From GCA-2770975 sp050248915 (GTDB lineage Bacteria > Cyanobacteriota > Sericytochromatia > UBA7694), in the NCBI GenBank assembly GCA_050248915.1, contig JBFWRL010000006.1, positions 1-64,000 of the forward strand: a DNA stretch of 64,000 nt, written 5' to 3'. The position numbers and the translations under genes are program-made. Below, in pieces: positions 43,527 to 52,742 of the stretch (positions are counted from its first letter, which is position 1; the number at the start of each line of letters is the position of its first letter). The notes under the pieces are model-generated. The model was not told the DNA's origin. It saw only the letters and a program-made list of their open reading frames with translations, and searched no databases.

Positions 43527-45743
43527 CTAGATGCTGGCCAAAATATGATTGAGTGTTTGGCTGGGGCGCATGGCCTGGGCCAGTTTTTCATCATTGGGAT
43601 GGTAATACCCACCCATGTCGACCGCTGTGCCCTGAACGGCATTGAGTTCTGCCACAATGGTCTCTTCTTGGCTGCTGAGTTGCTCAGCAATGGGACCAAA
43701 TTTGGCTTTTAACTCGGCATCTTCTTCTTGCAGGGCCAGTGCCTGTACCCAGTAGAGACCCAGATAAAAATGGCTGCCACGGTTGTCGAGCTGATGCACT
43801 TTGCGCGAAGGCGATTTATTGCTGGTCAAATACTGGCTGTTGGCGGTGTCGAGCGCTTTGGCCATGACTTTGGCTTTGGCATTGCCGGTGTGGGTTGCAT
43901 AATCTTCGATCGAGACCGCCAGAGCCAAAAACTCGCCCAGTGAATCCCAGCGCAGGTGGTTTTCTTTTTGGAATTGTTGCACGTGTTTGGGGGCCGAGCC
44001 ACCGGCACCGGTCTCATACATGCCGCCGCCAGCCAGCAAAGGCACAATCGAAAGCATTTTGGCCGAGGTCCCCAGTTCCAAGATCGGGAAGAGGTCGGTG
44101 AGATAATCACGCAGCACGTTGCCGGTCACCGAAATGGTGTCTTGGCCTTTGCGAATGCGCTCCAGGCTGTAGTTAATGGCCGAAACCGGGTCGAGAATTT
44201 TGAGCTCCAGGCCCTGGGTATTGTGCTCAGGCAAATAAACTTCGACTTTTTTGATCAGCTCAGCGTCATGGGCACGGTTGGCATCTAACCAGAAAACAGC
44301 GGGGCTGCCGGTGGCGCGTGAACGATTGACGGCCAGTTTGACCCAGTCTTTGACCGCCACGTCTTTGGTCTGGCACATTCTCCAGATATCGCCTTTGGCG
44401 ACCGTGTGCTCAAAGACCTTTTCATCACCTTTCATCACGCGAATCAAGCCATCACCCGGCGCAATAAAGGTTTTGTCGTGGGAGCCATATTCTTCGGCTT
44501 TTTGGGCCATCAAGCCGACGTTGGCCACATTGCCCATGGTAGACACATCATATTTGCCGTGGGTTTTGCAGTCTGAGATCACCGCCTGGTAAATCCCTGC
44601 ATAACAGCGATCGGGAATCATGGCCACGGTGTCTTTTTCCTTGCCATCGGGGCCCCACATTTTTCCCCCACCGCGGATCATGGCGGGCATGGAGGCATCT
44701 ACGATCGTGTCACTGGGTACATGTAAATTGGTAATGCCCTTGTCTGAGTCGACCATGGCCAATGCGGGACGGTTCTGATACACCGCCTGCAGGGCATTTT
44801 CAATCTCACTTTTTTCGGCCTCAGGCAGGCCTGCAATTTTGCCATAGACATCACCCAGGCCATTGCTGGCATCGATACCCAATTTGGCAAAGGTCTCGGC
44901 GTATTTTTCAAAGACCTCTTGGTAATAGACCTGAACACAGTGGCCAAAAATGACCGGGTCTGAAACCTTCATCATGGTGGCTTTTAAATGCAAAGAGAGC
45001 AGCACATCTTCGGTTGCGGTCTGTTGAATTTGCTCGGCGAAAAATGTCCGCAACTTGGCCACTTCCATGCGGGAGGCATCAATGACTTCCCCTTTTAAGA
45101 TCGGGAAGTTTTCTTTTAATACTTTGACTTCACCGCTGCCTGAGACAAATTCAATCCGAACCTGGCAATTGCTGTCCAGGGTGGTTGATTGCTCGCTGCC
45201 ATAAAAATCCCCTTCACTCATGTGGGCGACGCGGGTTTTGGCGTCTGGGCTCCAGGCACCCATGGAATGGGGATGAGCTTTGGCATAGGCTTTGACGGCT
45301 CCTGCCACGCGGCGATCGGAATTGCCTTCACGCAAAACGGGATTGACGGCTGAACCCAAGACCTTGGCGTAGCGTTTTTTGATTGCTGCTTCAGCGTCGT
45401 TTTGGGGCTCTTCGGGGTATTCCGGCAGGGCATATCCCTGTGCTTGAAGCTCTGCAATCGCGGCTTTTAACTGGGGAATTGAGGCTGAAATATTGGGCAA
45501 TTTGATGATATTGGCTTCGGGGGTTTTGGCCAGTTCACCCAATTCACTCAGGGCATCAGAGACCTGCTGCTCGGGGCGCAAATTTTCGGGAAAATTGGCC
45601 AAAATACGGCCTGCCAGTGAGATGTCGCGGGTTTCAATCTCAATTTTGGCGGTCGAAGCGATGGCTTTGACGATCGGCAAAAATGAGGCTGTGGCAAGCA
45701 TCGGGGCTTCATCTGTTTTGGTATAAATAATTTTCATGGGCAT
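43527..45743 (-). CDS. icd: NADP-dependent isocitrate dehydrogenase, monomeric type
   Basis: Oxidatively decarboxylates isocitrate to 2-oxoglutarate with NADP+ in the TCA cycle. The 738-residue length and end-to-end sequence mark the monomeric class (Azotobacter/Corynebacterium type), which is unrelated in length to the 45-kDa dimeric enzyme. Family-typical stretches include EGNSDRRVAGAVKAYAKAHPHSMGAW, MKVSDPVIFGHCVQVYY, DSDKGITNLHVPSDTIVDASMPAMIR, and FWLDANRAHDAELIKKV. The first two codons read Met-Pro-Met, so the start is 45743 or 45737; no strong ribosome site is seen. It is divergent from the methyltransferase-TPR gene. Together with the two citrate-synthase-like genes it points to an oxidative TCA branch. 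Confidence 0.96.
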   Translation of the reverse strand: MPMKIIYTKTDEAPMLATASFLPIVKAIASTAKIEIETRDISLAGRILANFPENLRPEQQVSDALSELGELAKTPEANIIKLPNISASIPQLKAAIAELQAQGYALPEYPEEPQNDAEAAIKKRYAKVLGSAVNPVLREGNSDRRVAGAVKAYAKAHPHSMGAWSPDAKTRVAHMSEGDFYGSEQSTTLDSNCQVRIEFVSGSGEVKVLKENFPILKGEVIDASRMEVAKLRTFFAEQIQQTATEDVLLSLHLKATMMKVSDPVIFGHCVQVYYQEVFEKYAETFAKLGIDASNGLGDVYGKIAGLPEAEKSEIENALQAVYQNRPALAMVDSDKGITNLHVPSDTIVDASMPAMIRGGGKMWGPDGKEKDTVAMIPDRCYAGIYQAVISDCKTHGKYDVSTMGNVANVGLMAQKAEEYGSHDKTFIAPGDGLIRVMKGDEKVFEHTVAKGDIWRMCQTKDVAVKDWVKLAVNRSRATGSPAVFWLDANRAHDAELIKKVEVYLPEHNTQGLELKILDPVSAINYSLERIRKGQDTISVTGNVLRDYLTDLFPILELGTSAKMLSIVPLLAGGGMYETGAGGSAPKHVQQFQKENHLRWDSLGEFLALAVSIEDYATHTGNAKAKVMAKALDTANSQYLTSNKSPSRKVHQLDNRGSHFYLGLYWVQALALQEEDAELKAKFGPIAEQLSSQEETIVAELNAVQGTAVDMGGYYHPNDEKLAQAMRPSQTLNHILASI

Positions 45744-45812
45744 AAAATGGCTCTGCGCGTTATGGCTGACATCAACGGCGTTGAGAGCGTCCTTTCTCAG
45801 GGAATGTGATGT

Positions 45813-45832
45813 AGCATTTTAGCATGAATGCT
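45813..45832. promoter_or_regulatory. inverted repeat in the icd upstream region
   Basis: AGCATT (45813-45818) and AATGCT (45827-45832) form a dyad with an 8-base spacer, about 70 bases upstream of the icd start codon in the divergent spacer. It could be an operator for icd or for the + strand gene at 45938. There is no further evidence. Confidence 0.3.
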
Positions 45833-45937
45833 GAATTTAGACGGGGGAAAGCTGGCTAAAATTGGCTTGCCTGTTTTGTGGATCTGCTATGCTGACTTTT
45901 GCTTTGAAGTCTCCATCGCTCATTTTGAGGTCCAGAC

Positions 45938-47803
45938 GTGCGCATACAACTGCAAAATCGGGTTCCTTACCAGCAATCTCTGCGCTGGCAGCTCAATTTG
46001 GATTATTATCAGGCCCGTGGAACAGGGGCCTTTCTCAACCAAGAGGTGCCCCATGACATCACCTCCAACCCGATCTTTGCCCGTCAGATCGCCACGGTTT
46101 TGATCGCCGCTGTGGTGGCCCAAGATTTGCCTGCCTCTGAGCCCGTGCGCATTTTAGAGTTGGGCGCGGGTTTGGGAGATTTTGCCTATCACCTGATCAC
46201 GGCCTTTGAAGCGCTCTGCCACGAACAGGGCTTGCCTTGGGCCGAGCGTCTCGAATATTGGCTTTCAGATATTTCGCTCAAAAGTGTTCAAAGCTGGCAG
46301 ACATACCCGGTTTTTCAAGCTTGGTTGGCTCAGAAGCGTTTGCGCCTCTGCCAACTCGACGCGCTCGACCCCGCCCATTTTTGTGAGCGCGAAGGCCATG
46401 TAGACGTCTTTCCTGCTGGATTTTTCTCAGGGGTGATAGCCAATTACCATCACTGTGTTTTGCCTGTTTCGCTTTTGATGTTGGACCAGGGGCAATATTA
46501 CGCCGTTGAAAGCGAATTGTTTGCCTGGCTGGCTGGCCAGCCAGAGACACCGGCCCCTTTGCCCAAACGCCAAAAAATATTCTCAACTTTGGCTGCTGAA
46601 CTTGCCCAGTGGCAACCCGAAGCCCATTTTGAACCACTTTTGGCTGCCGAGCTGCGCAGTGTGATTCCGGGGATTTGTCAAACCCTGGTTTTACCGGCTG
46701 TGGCCCAAAACTGGGCCCCCAATTTGGTCTTAAACGCCTCTTTGGTGCGCTGGATTCAAGAGGCCTGCCAAAATTTGCCTGCGGCCAAACAACTCCCCCC
46801 TGCCGACTTTGCTCAGGCTTTAGAAGCCGCCCTCGATTTACCGCTTTTTGCCACTCATTCTCTGCAGCAGAGCCAGCTTCAAGATGTCTATCACCCACGT
46901 GCGGTGGCGCTTGCCGATTGTGGCTCCGATCCTGCTGCCCGCGAGGTTTTAGCCAAATTCAGTGGCCAGTTTGAAAAAGCCGTGCTCACATATCCCTTGG
47001 CTTCGATGGCTTCTCTGCGGGCACTCTTGCCTTTGCTCAAGCACGCAGGAATTTGTGTGCTCAGTGACAAAGGCCTCTACGAAACGGAGCAAATGGAAGG
47101 AACCAATTGGCCTATCCCCTCTTATCATGGGGGCAGTTTGGCCCAAATGGTCAATTTTCCCTTTTTGCGTGAATGGGCCCCCAAAATTGGTTTCCAGGTT
47201 GCCACGACGGCAGATCCGGCGGCTTTGATTCAGACCCAATTGCTGTGCAAAAGTGCGGTCTTGCCCATGCCCCTGCAAAGGGCTTTTCAGCAGGTATTTA
47301 TCGCGCAGAATCAGAATCAATTACACACGCTTTTATTGCAAGCTGGGGTGGCTTTTTATCAGCAGCAAAAATACTCCGATGCCCTGCGTTATTATGCCGC
47401 TGCCAGGCATTATGGGCCCGAAGATGATACGTCACTTTTGTTTTTGGCCAGCACCTGTCTGGCACTTAAACAGCCCCAAAAAGCGGCCAGTTTTCTAAAA
47501 CAACTGACCCCCAGTGCCTTTCAAACCTATACCCGACGCCTGTTAAAAGCCGAAATCCTGTTTCGGCTCAAACAATTCCCCGAAGCGATCGAAAACTATC
47601 TGCAAGTTTTGGCTTTTTTGCCCGAAGAGGCTGCCGTGGCGGGCTTGCGCATGGGCATGCTCTATTTTAATTTGGGCGAGGCCTACAGTCAGATTGGGCA
47701 ATTTTCAGAGGCCTTGCGCTATCTTCACAAAGCATCGGCCTTGATGCCCGAGCGGCAAGACCTCGCTCATTTGATACAAGGCTTGTCAGCGGCCCAGAGC
47801 TAA
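45938..47803 (+). CDS. SAM-dependent methyltransferase (MidA-like) fused to TPR repeats
   Basis: A 621-residue protein starting at GTG 45938 (TGAGG nine bases upstream). Residues about 20-450 look like a methyltransferase; SAM motif I is VRILELGAGLGDFAYHLI near residue 75, followed by a large insert-rich region. The arrangement Gly-Ala-Gly-x-Gly, then a YWLSDIS segment and a Leu-rich strand, resembles the MidA/DUF185 group, known for arginine methylation of a complex I subunit in mitochondria. Residues about 460-621 contain about four TPR-like units (YSDALRYYAAARHYGPED, FPEAIENYLQVLAFLPEE, FSEALRYLHKASALMPER). The TPR part should bind a protein partner or substrate. The MidA assignment is tentative; the methyltransferase fold is better supported. 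Confidence 0.75.
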   Translation: MRIQLQNRVPYQQSLRWQLNLDYYQARGTGAFLNQEVPHDITSNPIFARQIATVLIAAVVAQDLPASEPVRILELGAGLGDFAYHLITAFEALCHEQGLPWAERLEYWLSDISLKSVQSWQTYPVFQAWLAQKRLRLCQLDALDPAHFCEREGHVDVFPAGFFSGVIANYHHCVLPVSLLMLDQGQYYAVESELFAWLAGQPETPAPLPKRQKIFSTLAAELAQWQPEAHFEPLLAAELRSVIPGICQTLVLPAVAQNWAPNLVLNASLVRWIQEACQNLPAAKQLPPADFAQALEAALDLPLFATHSLQQSQLQDVYHPRAVALADCGSDPAAREVLAKFSGQFEKAVLTYPLASMASLRALLPLLKHAGICVLSDKGLYETEQMEGTNWPIPSYHGGSLAQMVNFPFLREWAPKIGFQVATTADPAALIQTQLLCKSAVLPMPLQRAFQQVFIAQNQNQLHTLLLQAGVAFYQQQKYSDALRYYAAARHYGPEDDTSLLFLASTCLALKQPQKAASFLKQLTPSAFQTYTRRLLKAEILFRLKQFPEAIENYLQVLAFLPEEAAVAGLRMGMLYFNLGEAYSQIGQFSEALRYLHKASALMPERQDLAHLIQGLSAAQS

Positions 47804-48090
47804 ACCCTTCTTTGCTTGTCAAACAGCCATTTTTCGGCCTGTTGAGACATTTTTTTTACATTGTTTACATAATGTTTATACAATGTTTTGACATTTTTTT
47901 TACATTTGGCAATATTGGGTTATTTTTGAATATTTTTGGCTTTCATGACAAAATATAGCTATTCAATCGTTTACAAAAAGTCATTTTCTTTGTTAAGATC
48001 TGTATTACAACATTTTTGAATTTGCATTACATCAGCTTATTTCGCCCGTCTTCAACCAGACCCAGGAACAGACAGAAGAGGCCAACACGG
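47804..48090 (+). promoter_or_regulatory. AT-rich flagellin upstream region with 17-bp direct repeats
   Basis: This 287-base spacer before flagellin is very AT-rich. It contains an exact 17-base direct repeat, GACATTTTTTTTACATT, at 47846-47862 and 47890-47906 (period 44). Between the copies sit the dyad ACATTGT (47858-47864) / ACAATGT (47880-47886) and the palindrome ACATAATGT (47867-47875). Such repeated TTTACAT-type boxes look like binding sites or promoter elements. No clear sigma-28 promoter (TAAA, then GCCGATAA) was found. Confidence 0.4.
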
Positions 48091-51000
48091 ATGTCGAGCG
48101 TAAACCCACTCTCTAATTTTGCCTATAATTCGCTGGTTTTGCAGCGCACGCTGGGAATCAACCAGAATTTGCTCAATCGCACGATTGAGCGCCTGACCAC
48201 AGGCTTGAGAATCAACCGTGCGGCAGACGATCCGCTCGGCATTACCTTGGCCCGGCGCGCCCAAACCAAATTGGTCAGCAATCGCCAGGCCGCTGACAAT
48301 ACCCAGCAATCGATTACCTTGGCAGACACAGCAGCCAATAGTGTGCAGGGGGTGGTGAGCAATTTGCAGCGGATGCGCGAATTGATTCTCGAAAGTATCA
48401 GCGATACAGCCAGTTCCACCGATCGCTCGCGGATTCAGTCTGAGATCAATAAATTGGTCGAAAACACCGATTATCTCTCGCGTCAATCGATTTTTAACAC
48501 CCGTCAATTGCTCGATGGCTCTCTGACCGACTTTGTTTTGCCCAGCGCTGCATCGGGAGATATTGTCTATAACGCCAGTCTCAAAGATGCCAGCGGCACT
48601 GCCTTCGACTTTTTAACAGGTGCGCCGACCATTGACCCCGATACCTCGGCCTTTGACTCGGTCCAGTTTCGGATTTTTGCCAATGGCAGCGGGGGCTATG
48701 GCCTCGAAGTGAGCACCGCCAACGCGGGAGTGGCTTTGACCTATAACGATATCACCACTGCGCCGACCGCTGTGAGTTTGACCGCCGGTGGGGCCACTGC
48801 CAGTTTTAACGTCGCGGCCATTACCGGGGGCACCGCTGGGGTGAGTGGCCCTTTGTCGAGCACGGAACTGGATCAGAGCATTGGCAGCTTGGTGGCTTCG
48901 GGCCGCCTCAATACGGTCAATTATGGTGCCCTCAATCTGAGCCTGGGGGGCACAGCGTTTAATAATCTGATCGACGTACAATCGAGTACCACCCTCAATC
49001 AGGTACTTACTGCGATTCAGGGAGCCACTTCGGGGGTGAGTGCCACTTATAACAGCGGGGCGGGCACCTTTTCGGTGAGCTATAGCAATACGGCTTCAGC
49101 CACAACTACCCGCACCTCGGCGTATAGCACCGCGGGCACCCCCACGTCTGTGGGCGGGCCCTATAGCAGTTTTGCCTCTCTCAACCCCGCTGCCCAGGGG
49201 CCCAATTATCCAGATATCACCTCTTTTTTGCCCACCGGCAGCTTTGATCCCGATAGCTTGCCCGGCGGCACCTATTTTGCCGCCTCAGGGGATATTCCCC
49301 TCGATACCTCGGTCAGTTATACCGGCTCGGGGGCCAATCTGCTCAGTTTCTTTGGCCTGAGCAATACTGTGAATAATTACCAGATCACGGATTACAACAC
49401 CGAGTTTTACGGGGATGTGCTCTCGGTGGGCGCAGACTACAGCAACCGCACCCGCGTTGTGATCACCGATGTGACTGGCGAGCAAAGCCAGACGGGCACC
49501 CAAGATACGGGCCTGTCTGCCACAGACCTGACCCGCTCCTTGGGCGAACTCAGCACGCCGTATGTCAGCTTGACCAGTGGGGCCACCAGTTTGCCCGATT
49601 TCACCACAGGTGGGCCTTTTACCATTGATTTTGGCTCCAATGGCGTGTTCAGCTATAATTTTGACCCCGATAGCGATACCATTCAATCCGTGATTGATGC
49701 GGTCAATGCCTTTGGGGTTACGGTCAATACTGCTGATTCCACAGCCAACGTCACCGCGAGTTTTAACGCCACCACGGGGCAGGTCACGATCAGCAACGAT
49801 CCTCCCGATGGGGCCACTTCGGGTTTGGGCATTGTTGAAAATACCGAGATCGAAAACTCTCAGCTCAAATTGGCCTTTGGCTCTAAATCTTCAGATATTG
49901 TCACGGTCAACAATCCCAGCGATTTGACCATCGATGAACTCGTGACAGAGATCAATAACCAGCTCAACAAAGCCATGGGCACCTCAGGGGTGGTGGTGGC
50001 CTCTTTCTCTTATGCTTCTCTGGATGATCGGCTCAGCTTTGACCTCTCCCAATACACGACCTCAACGGCTTTTGGCGATCATGTTGAGTTTGACCTCTCG
50101 GGCGCAACCGGGACCGATGGTGAGCCCAATGGTTACGATATTGCCGACTTTTTTAACCTGATTCCCGAAGGGATGACGGCAGCCCAGTTTAATACCGCCG
50201 GTGGGGTGATCAATGCACCGGCGGTGGGGGGCATTGTCACCAGTATTTCAGATATAGACAACAGTGCTGATGTCAGTGCCACTGATCCCCGTGAGATCAC
50301 AGCCAGTATTTACCTCAGCTATTCTCTGGCTGATTTGAGCGCAGGTATTTCAACCCCAGCCAATAACAGCATTACCTTTGGCAGCAATGCGACCAGCACC
50401 GCTTTGCAGGACTTCTTTAATATTGCCAATGTGGCCGATACGGGCACAGGGGTGTCTCAGTCCACAATTAGCAGCACCGATATCGACAATGGGGCCACTT
50501 ATAGCGGCTTAAACGTCAGCAATCCCTCCTCTTTGACCTTTACCGAGTTGCTGACAGCCCCTTCCCCCGCTTTGCAGGGGCTGAGTGGCTTGGTCGGCCA
50601 AACCCTGCGGATTGATGGCACCGACGTGATTACCGTGGCTTCGACCTCCACCATTCAAAATATCATCGACGCCATCAATGGCTATAACAATGGCGCGGCT
50701 CCCAGCAACAAAGATTACGAGGCCAGTTTTGCCTCGGGGCGTTTGAGTATCAATGTGGTTGATACCGCCAATTTGAGCAATCCAGCCAGTCAAGCCGCTG
50801 CCAACCCCAGTGGGGCCACACCCACCGTCAATGCCAATACTCTGACCCTCGACAGTGCAACTTATGCCTTCAGTGGCAATCCGGCCCCAACGGCCTTTGG
50901 CCCGAGTGCCACTGCGCCCGGTGTGGGGGATACCCCGTATCTCTACACCACGCCCACGGCCCCAGCAGATATTTCGAGTATCAGCTTTGGCGGAGCCACC

Positions 51001-51741
51001 AATTTGGCAAGTGTTTTGTTGCTGGGCAATGCGATCAATGCCTCAACCACCGCCGGGACCCCCACGGTGACCAGTGACAGCTACAGCGGCAGTTTTTCGG
51101 GCACCTCTCCCAATTTCACCTTAACAGGCAGCCAAACCCGTAATTTTGCGGCCACTTCTACCACCAATAGTTCGGGGGCCATTGGCAATACCACTGGCAC
51201 GGGCTCTGCGATCAATTTGGACCTCACTTCTCTGCCGAGCAATGGCGTGGTGGCAGAGGTGGCCATTTCTCCGGCGATCTTGGGCCGCTTTGAAAACCGC
51301 GGTTTGGTTTTTCAAATTGGCGGCGAAGAGGGCAATACCCTGAGTTTTAATATCAACGAACTCACCGCTGACTCGTTGCATTTAGAGGGATTGAGTACCT
51401 TTCGCAGTGGCGACAGCGATGCGCTGGCGCGTTTGCGTGGCAATAATGCCCTGCGCACAGTGGATGCAGCCATTGAACAGAGCCTGGATGTGCTCAATCA
51501 GGTTGGCATTTACCAGCGACTTTTGGAATCCAATTTAGATTATCTTGGCAATAAACAAATTACCATGAGCCAATATCTCTCTGATATTCAAGATGCCGAT
51601 GTGGCAGAAGAGACGATGAATCTGACCAAAGCCCAGGTGACGGCCCAAGTGGGGGCTGCGCTCTTTGCGCAAAATTCAGCCAATACCTCTTCGCTGTATG
51701 GGCTACTCTTTGGCTCCAGCGGCGGTTCTTTTGGCAGTTAG
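48091..51741 (+). CDS. fliC: giant flagellin
   Basis: The filament subunit, about 1216 residues starting at ATG 48091 (AGAGG upstream); an in-frame TTG at 48016 would add a basic leader unlike any flagellin. Residues 1-140 are the conserved D0/D1 part (LGINQNLLNRTIERLTTGLRINRAADDPLG, then NRQAADNTQQSITLADTAANSVQ). Residues about 1125-1216 are the C-terminal D1/D0 part (TVDAAIEQSLDVLNQVGIYQRLLESNLDY, ending SLYGLLFGSSGG). The roughly 980 residues between are Thr/Ser/Gly/Asn/Asp-rich, Lys-poor and beta-like, and would project from the filament surface. Typical flagellins are 250-600 residues. The polar composition would suit glycosylation. The fliS gene is convergent, with overlapping stop codons. 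Confidence 0.92.
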   Translation: MSSVNPLSNFAYNSLVLQRTLGINQNLLNRTIERLTTGLRINRAADDPLGITLARRAQTKLVSNRQAADNTQQSITLADTAANSVQGVVSNLQRMRELILESISDTASSTDRSRIQSEINKLVENTDYLSRQSIFNTRQLLDGSLTDFVLPSAASGDIVYNASLKDASGTAFDFLTGAPTIDPDTSAFDSVQFRIFANGSGGYGLEVSTANAGVALTYNDITTAPTAVSLTAGGATASFNVAAITGGTAGVSGPLSSTELDQSIGSLVASGRLNTVNYGALNLSLGGTAFNNLIDVQSSTTLNQVLTAIQGATSGVSATYNSGAGTFSVSYSNTASATTTRTSAYSTAGTPTSVGGPYSSFASLNPAAQGPNYPDITSFLPTGSFDPDSLPGGTYFAASGDIPLDTSVSYTGSGANLLSFFGLSNTVNNYQITDYNTEFYGDVLSVGADYSNRTRVVITDVTGEQSQTGTQDTGLSATDLTRSLGELSTPYVSLTSGATSLPDFTTGGPFTIDFGSNGVFSYNFDPDSDTIQSVIDAVNAFGVTVNTADSTANVTASFNATTGQVTISNDPPDGATSGLGIVENTEIENSQLKLAFGSKSSDIVTVNNPSDLTIDELVTEINNQLNKAMGTSGVVVASFSYASLDDRLSFDLSQYTTSTAFGDHVEFDLSGATGTDGEPNGYDIADFFNLIPEGMTAAQFNTAGGVINAPAVGGIVTSISDIDNSADVSATDPREITASIYLSYSLADLSAGISTPANNSITFGSNATSTALQDFFNIANVADTGTGVSQSTISSTDIDNGATYSGLNVSNPSSLTFTELLTAPSPALQGLSGLVGQTLRIDGTDVITVASTSTIQNIIDAINGYNNGAAPSNKDYEASFASGRLSINVVDTANLSNPASQAAANPSGATPTVNANTLTLDSATYAFSGNPAPTAFGPSATAPGVGDTPYLYTTPTAPADISSISFGGATNLASVLLLGNAINASTTAGTPTVTSDSYSGSFSGTSPNFTLTGSQTRNFAATSTTNSSGAIGNTTGTGSAINLDLTSLPSNGVVAEVAISPAILGRFENRGLVFQIGGEEGNTLSFNINELTADSLHLEGLSTFRSGDSDALARLRGNNALRTVDAAIEQSLDVLNQVGIYQRLLESNLDYLGNKQITMSQYLSDIQDADVAEETMNLTKAQVTAQVGAALFAQNSANTSSLYGLLFGSSGGSFGS

Positions 51742-52184
51742 GTTTCAGGGCTGGGTTTGATGTCTGATTGATGTCTGACGTTGAGGGGTCCCGGGCGGTT
51801 GCGTTGCCTGGGGCGAATTTTCAGGCCTTGGCGCCACGTACGCCGGTAGTCTTTGAGCGTGTTTAAAATTTCGGCTATGCCTTGGGCATGGGTGCCACCC
51901 TGTCTGAATTCTCTGTGCAGGGCCTGAGCCAAATATTCATGACTGAGATAGAGATGTTGGTAGGCCTGTTCGTCGGAATGGCTAAAAATTGCCAATAAAT
52001 GGGTCAAAATTTGGCTGGCCAAAGACAGCAATTGCCGGGATTGGCTGCCATTGACACTGCTCTGAGCCAAAGCCTGTTCGAGCAGAAGAATCAAGCGATC
52101 ATAGAGCAGCAGAATGGCGCGGGGCACCGAGGCTGTGTCGACCAGCGCTCTGCGATAGGCCTCGTCAGACGGAGGCGTGGGCAT
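51738..52184 (-). CDS. fliS: flagellar export chaperone FliS
   Basis: A 148-residue protein from the ATG at 52184; a longer frame reaching 52337 lies inside the neighbouring gene and is rejected. The family core is clear: YRRALVDTASVPRAILLLYDRLILLLEQAL corresponds to the FliS helix pair that holds the flagellin C-terminus, and the LEYLTQ-like helices follow. FliS keeps flagellin unfolded and prevents early polymerisation before export. The C-terminal 40 residues are basic and Pro/Arg-rich, an extension beyond the usual core. It overlaps the GNAT gene by 20 bases (same strand), so the two are co-expressed. A GGTGG sequence precedes the ATG. Confidence 0.8.
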   Translation of the reverse strand: MPTPPSDEAYRRALVDTASVPRAILLLYDRLILLLEQALAQSSVNGSQSRQLLSLASQILTHLLAIFSHSDEQAYQHLYLSHEYLAQALHREFRQGGTHAQGIAEILNTLKDYRRTWRQGLKIRPRQRNRPGPLNVRHQSDIKPSPET

Positions 52185-52701
52185 AACGCCACCATTCGAA
52201 GGCTTGGGCTTCCCATTGATTGAGTTCCGCCTCGCGTTCGGGCTCCATTCTGACAAATCCCTGTTTCTCCAAAATGCGGCGAGAGGCATCATTTTGGGGG
52301 ATAATGCGGGCCACAACTTCTTTGACAATCTGGGCATCGAGGGTCTCTAAGAGGGCCTGGATCAAGCGGCCGCCTGTGCCTTTGCCCCGCCATTCGGGAT
52401 GAACCAAGAGACGCATCAGTTCAGCTTCTTCGCTGCCACTGGCCCAAGAGACTTCACCATAGGCAATGGCCTCTTCATTTTCAACCAAGAGATAGGGGTG
52501 AATATCGTGATCTATGTGCCATTGTTCAAATACCTGGGGTTCGAGTGGAAACTGTTTTTTGGCACACCAAAAAAAGTTCTCCTGAAAAGAACCGACCCAG
52601 GTCAAAAGGGCCTCTGCAAAAATCGGGTCAAAGGGATAGAGATTTTCAGCGAGGGAGGAGGATGTTTCTTCAGACGGTTCTTCAGACGATTTTTCAGACA
52701 T
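52165..52701 (-). CDS. GNAT family N-acetyltransferase
   Basis: A 178-residue acetyltransferase. The start at ATG 52701 is favoured by AAGGAG seven bases upstream; an in-frame ATG at 52749 lies inside the inserted transposon. Residues 1-20 are Ser/Glu-rich. The acetyl-CoA loop VHPEWRGKGTGGRLIQALL (R/Q-x-x-G-x-G/A) is typical, with IIPQNDASRRILEKQGF as the motif B region. The substrate is unknown. Co-transcription with fliS raises the possibility that it modifies flagellin or a flagellar protein, but this is only positional. The transposon at 52743 now separates it from whatever originally lay upstream. Confidence 0.88.
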   Translation of the reverse strand: MSEKSSEEPSEETSSSLAENLYPFDPIFAEALLTWVGSFQENFFWCAKKQFPLEPQVFEQWHIDHDIHPYLLVENEEAIAYGEVSWASGSEEAELMRLLVHPEWRGKGTGGRLIQALLETLDAQIVKEVVARIIPQNDASRRILEKQGFVRMEPEREAELNQWEAQAFEWWRYAHASV

Positions 52702-52742
52702 GGACAGGCTCCTTTTAAGGCACAGCTTGTTCTTCAGTTTAC

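Noticed and set aside
48016..48090. Upstream in-frame start for flagellin
   Set aside because: It would add 25 residues with many Arg and Pro before the conserved flagellin N-terminus. The ATG at 48091 has the ribosome site.
52185..52337. N-terminal extension of FliS
   Set aside because: The extension lies in the GNAT coding sequence in another frame and does not resemble FliS.
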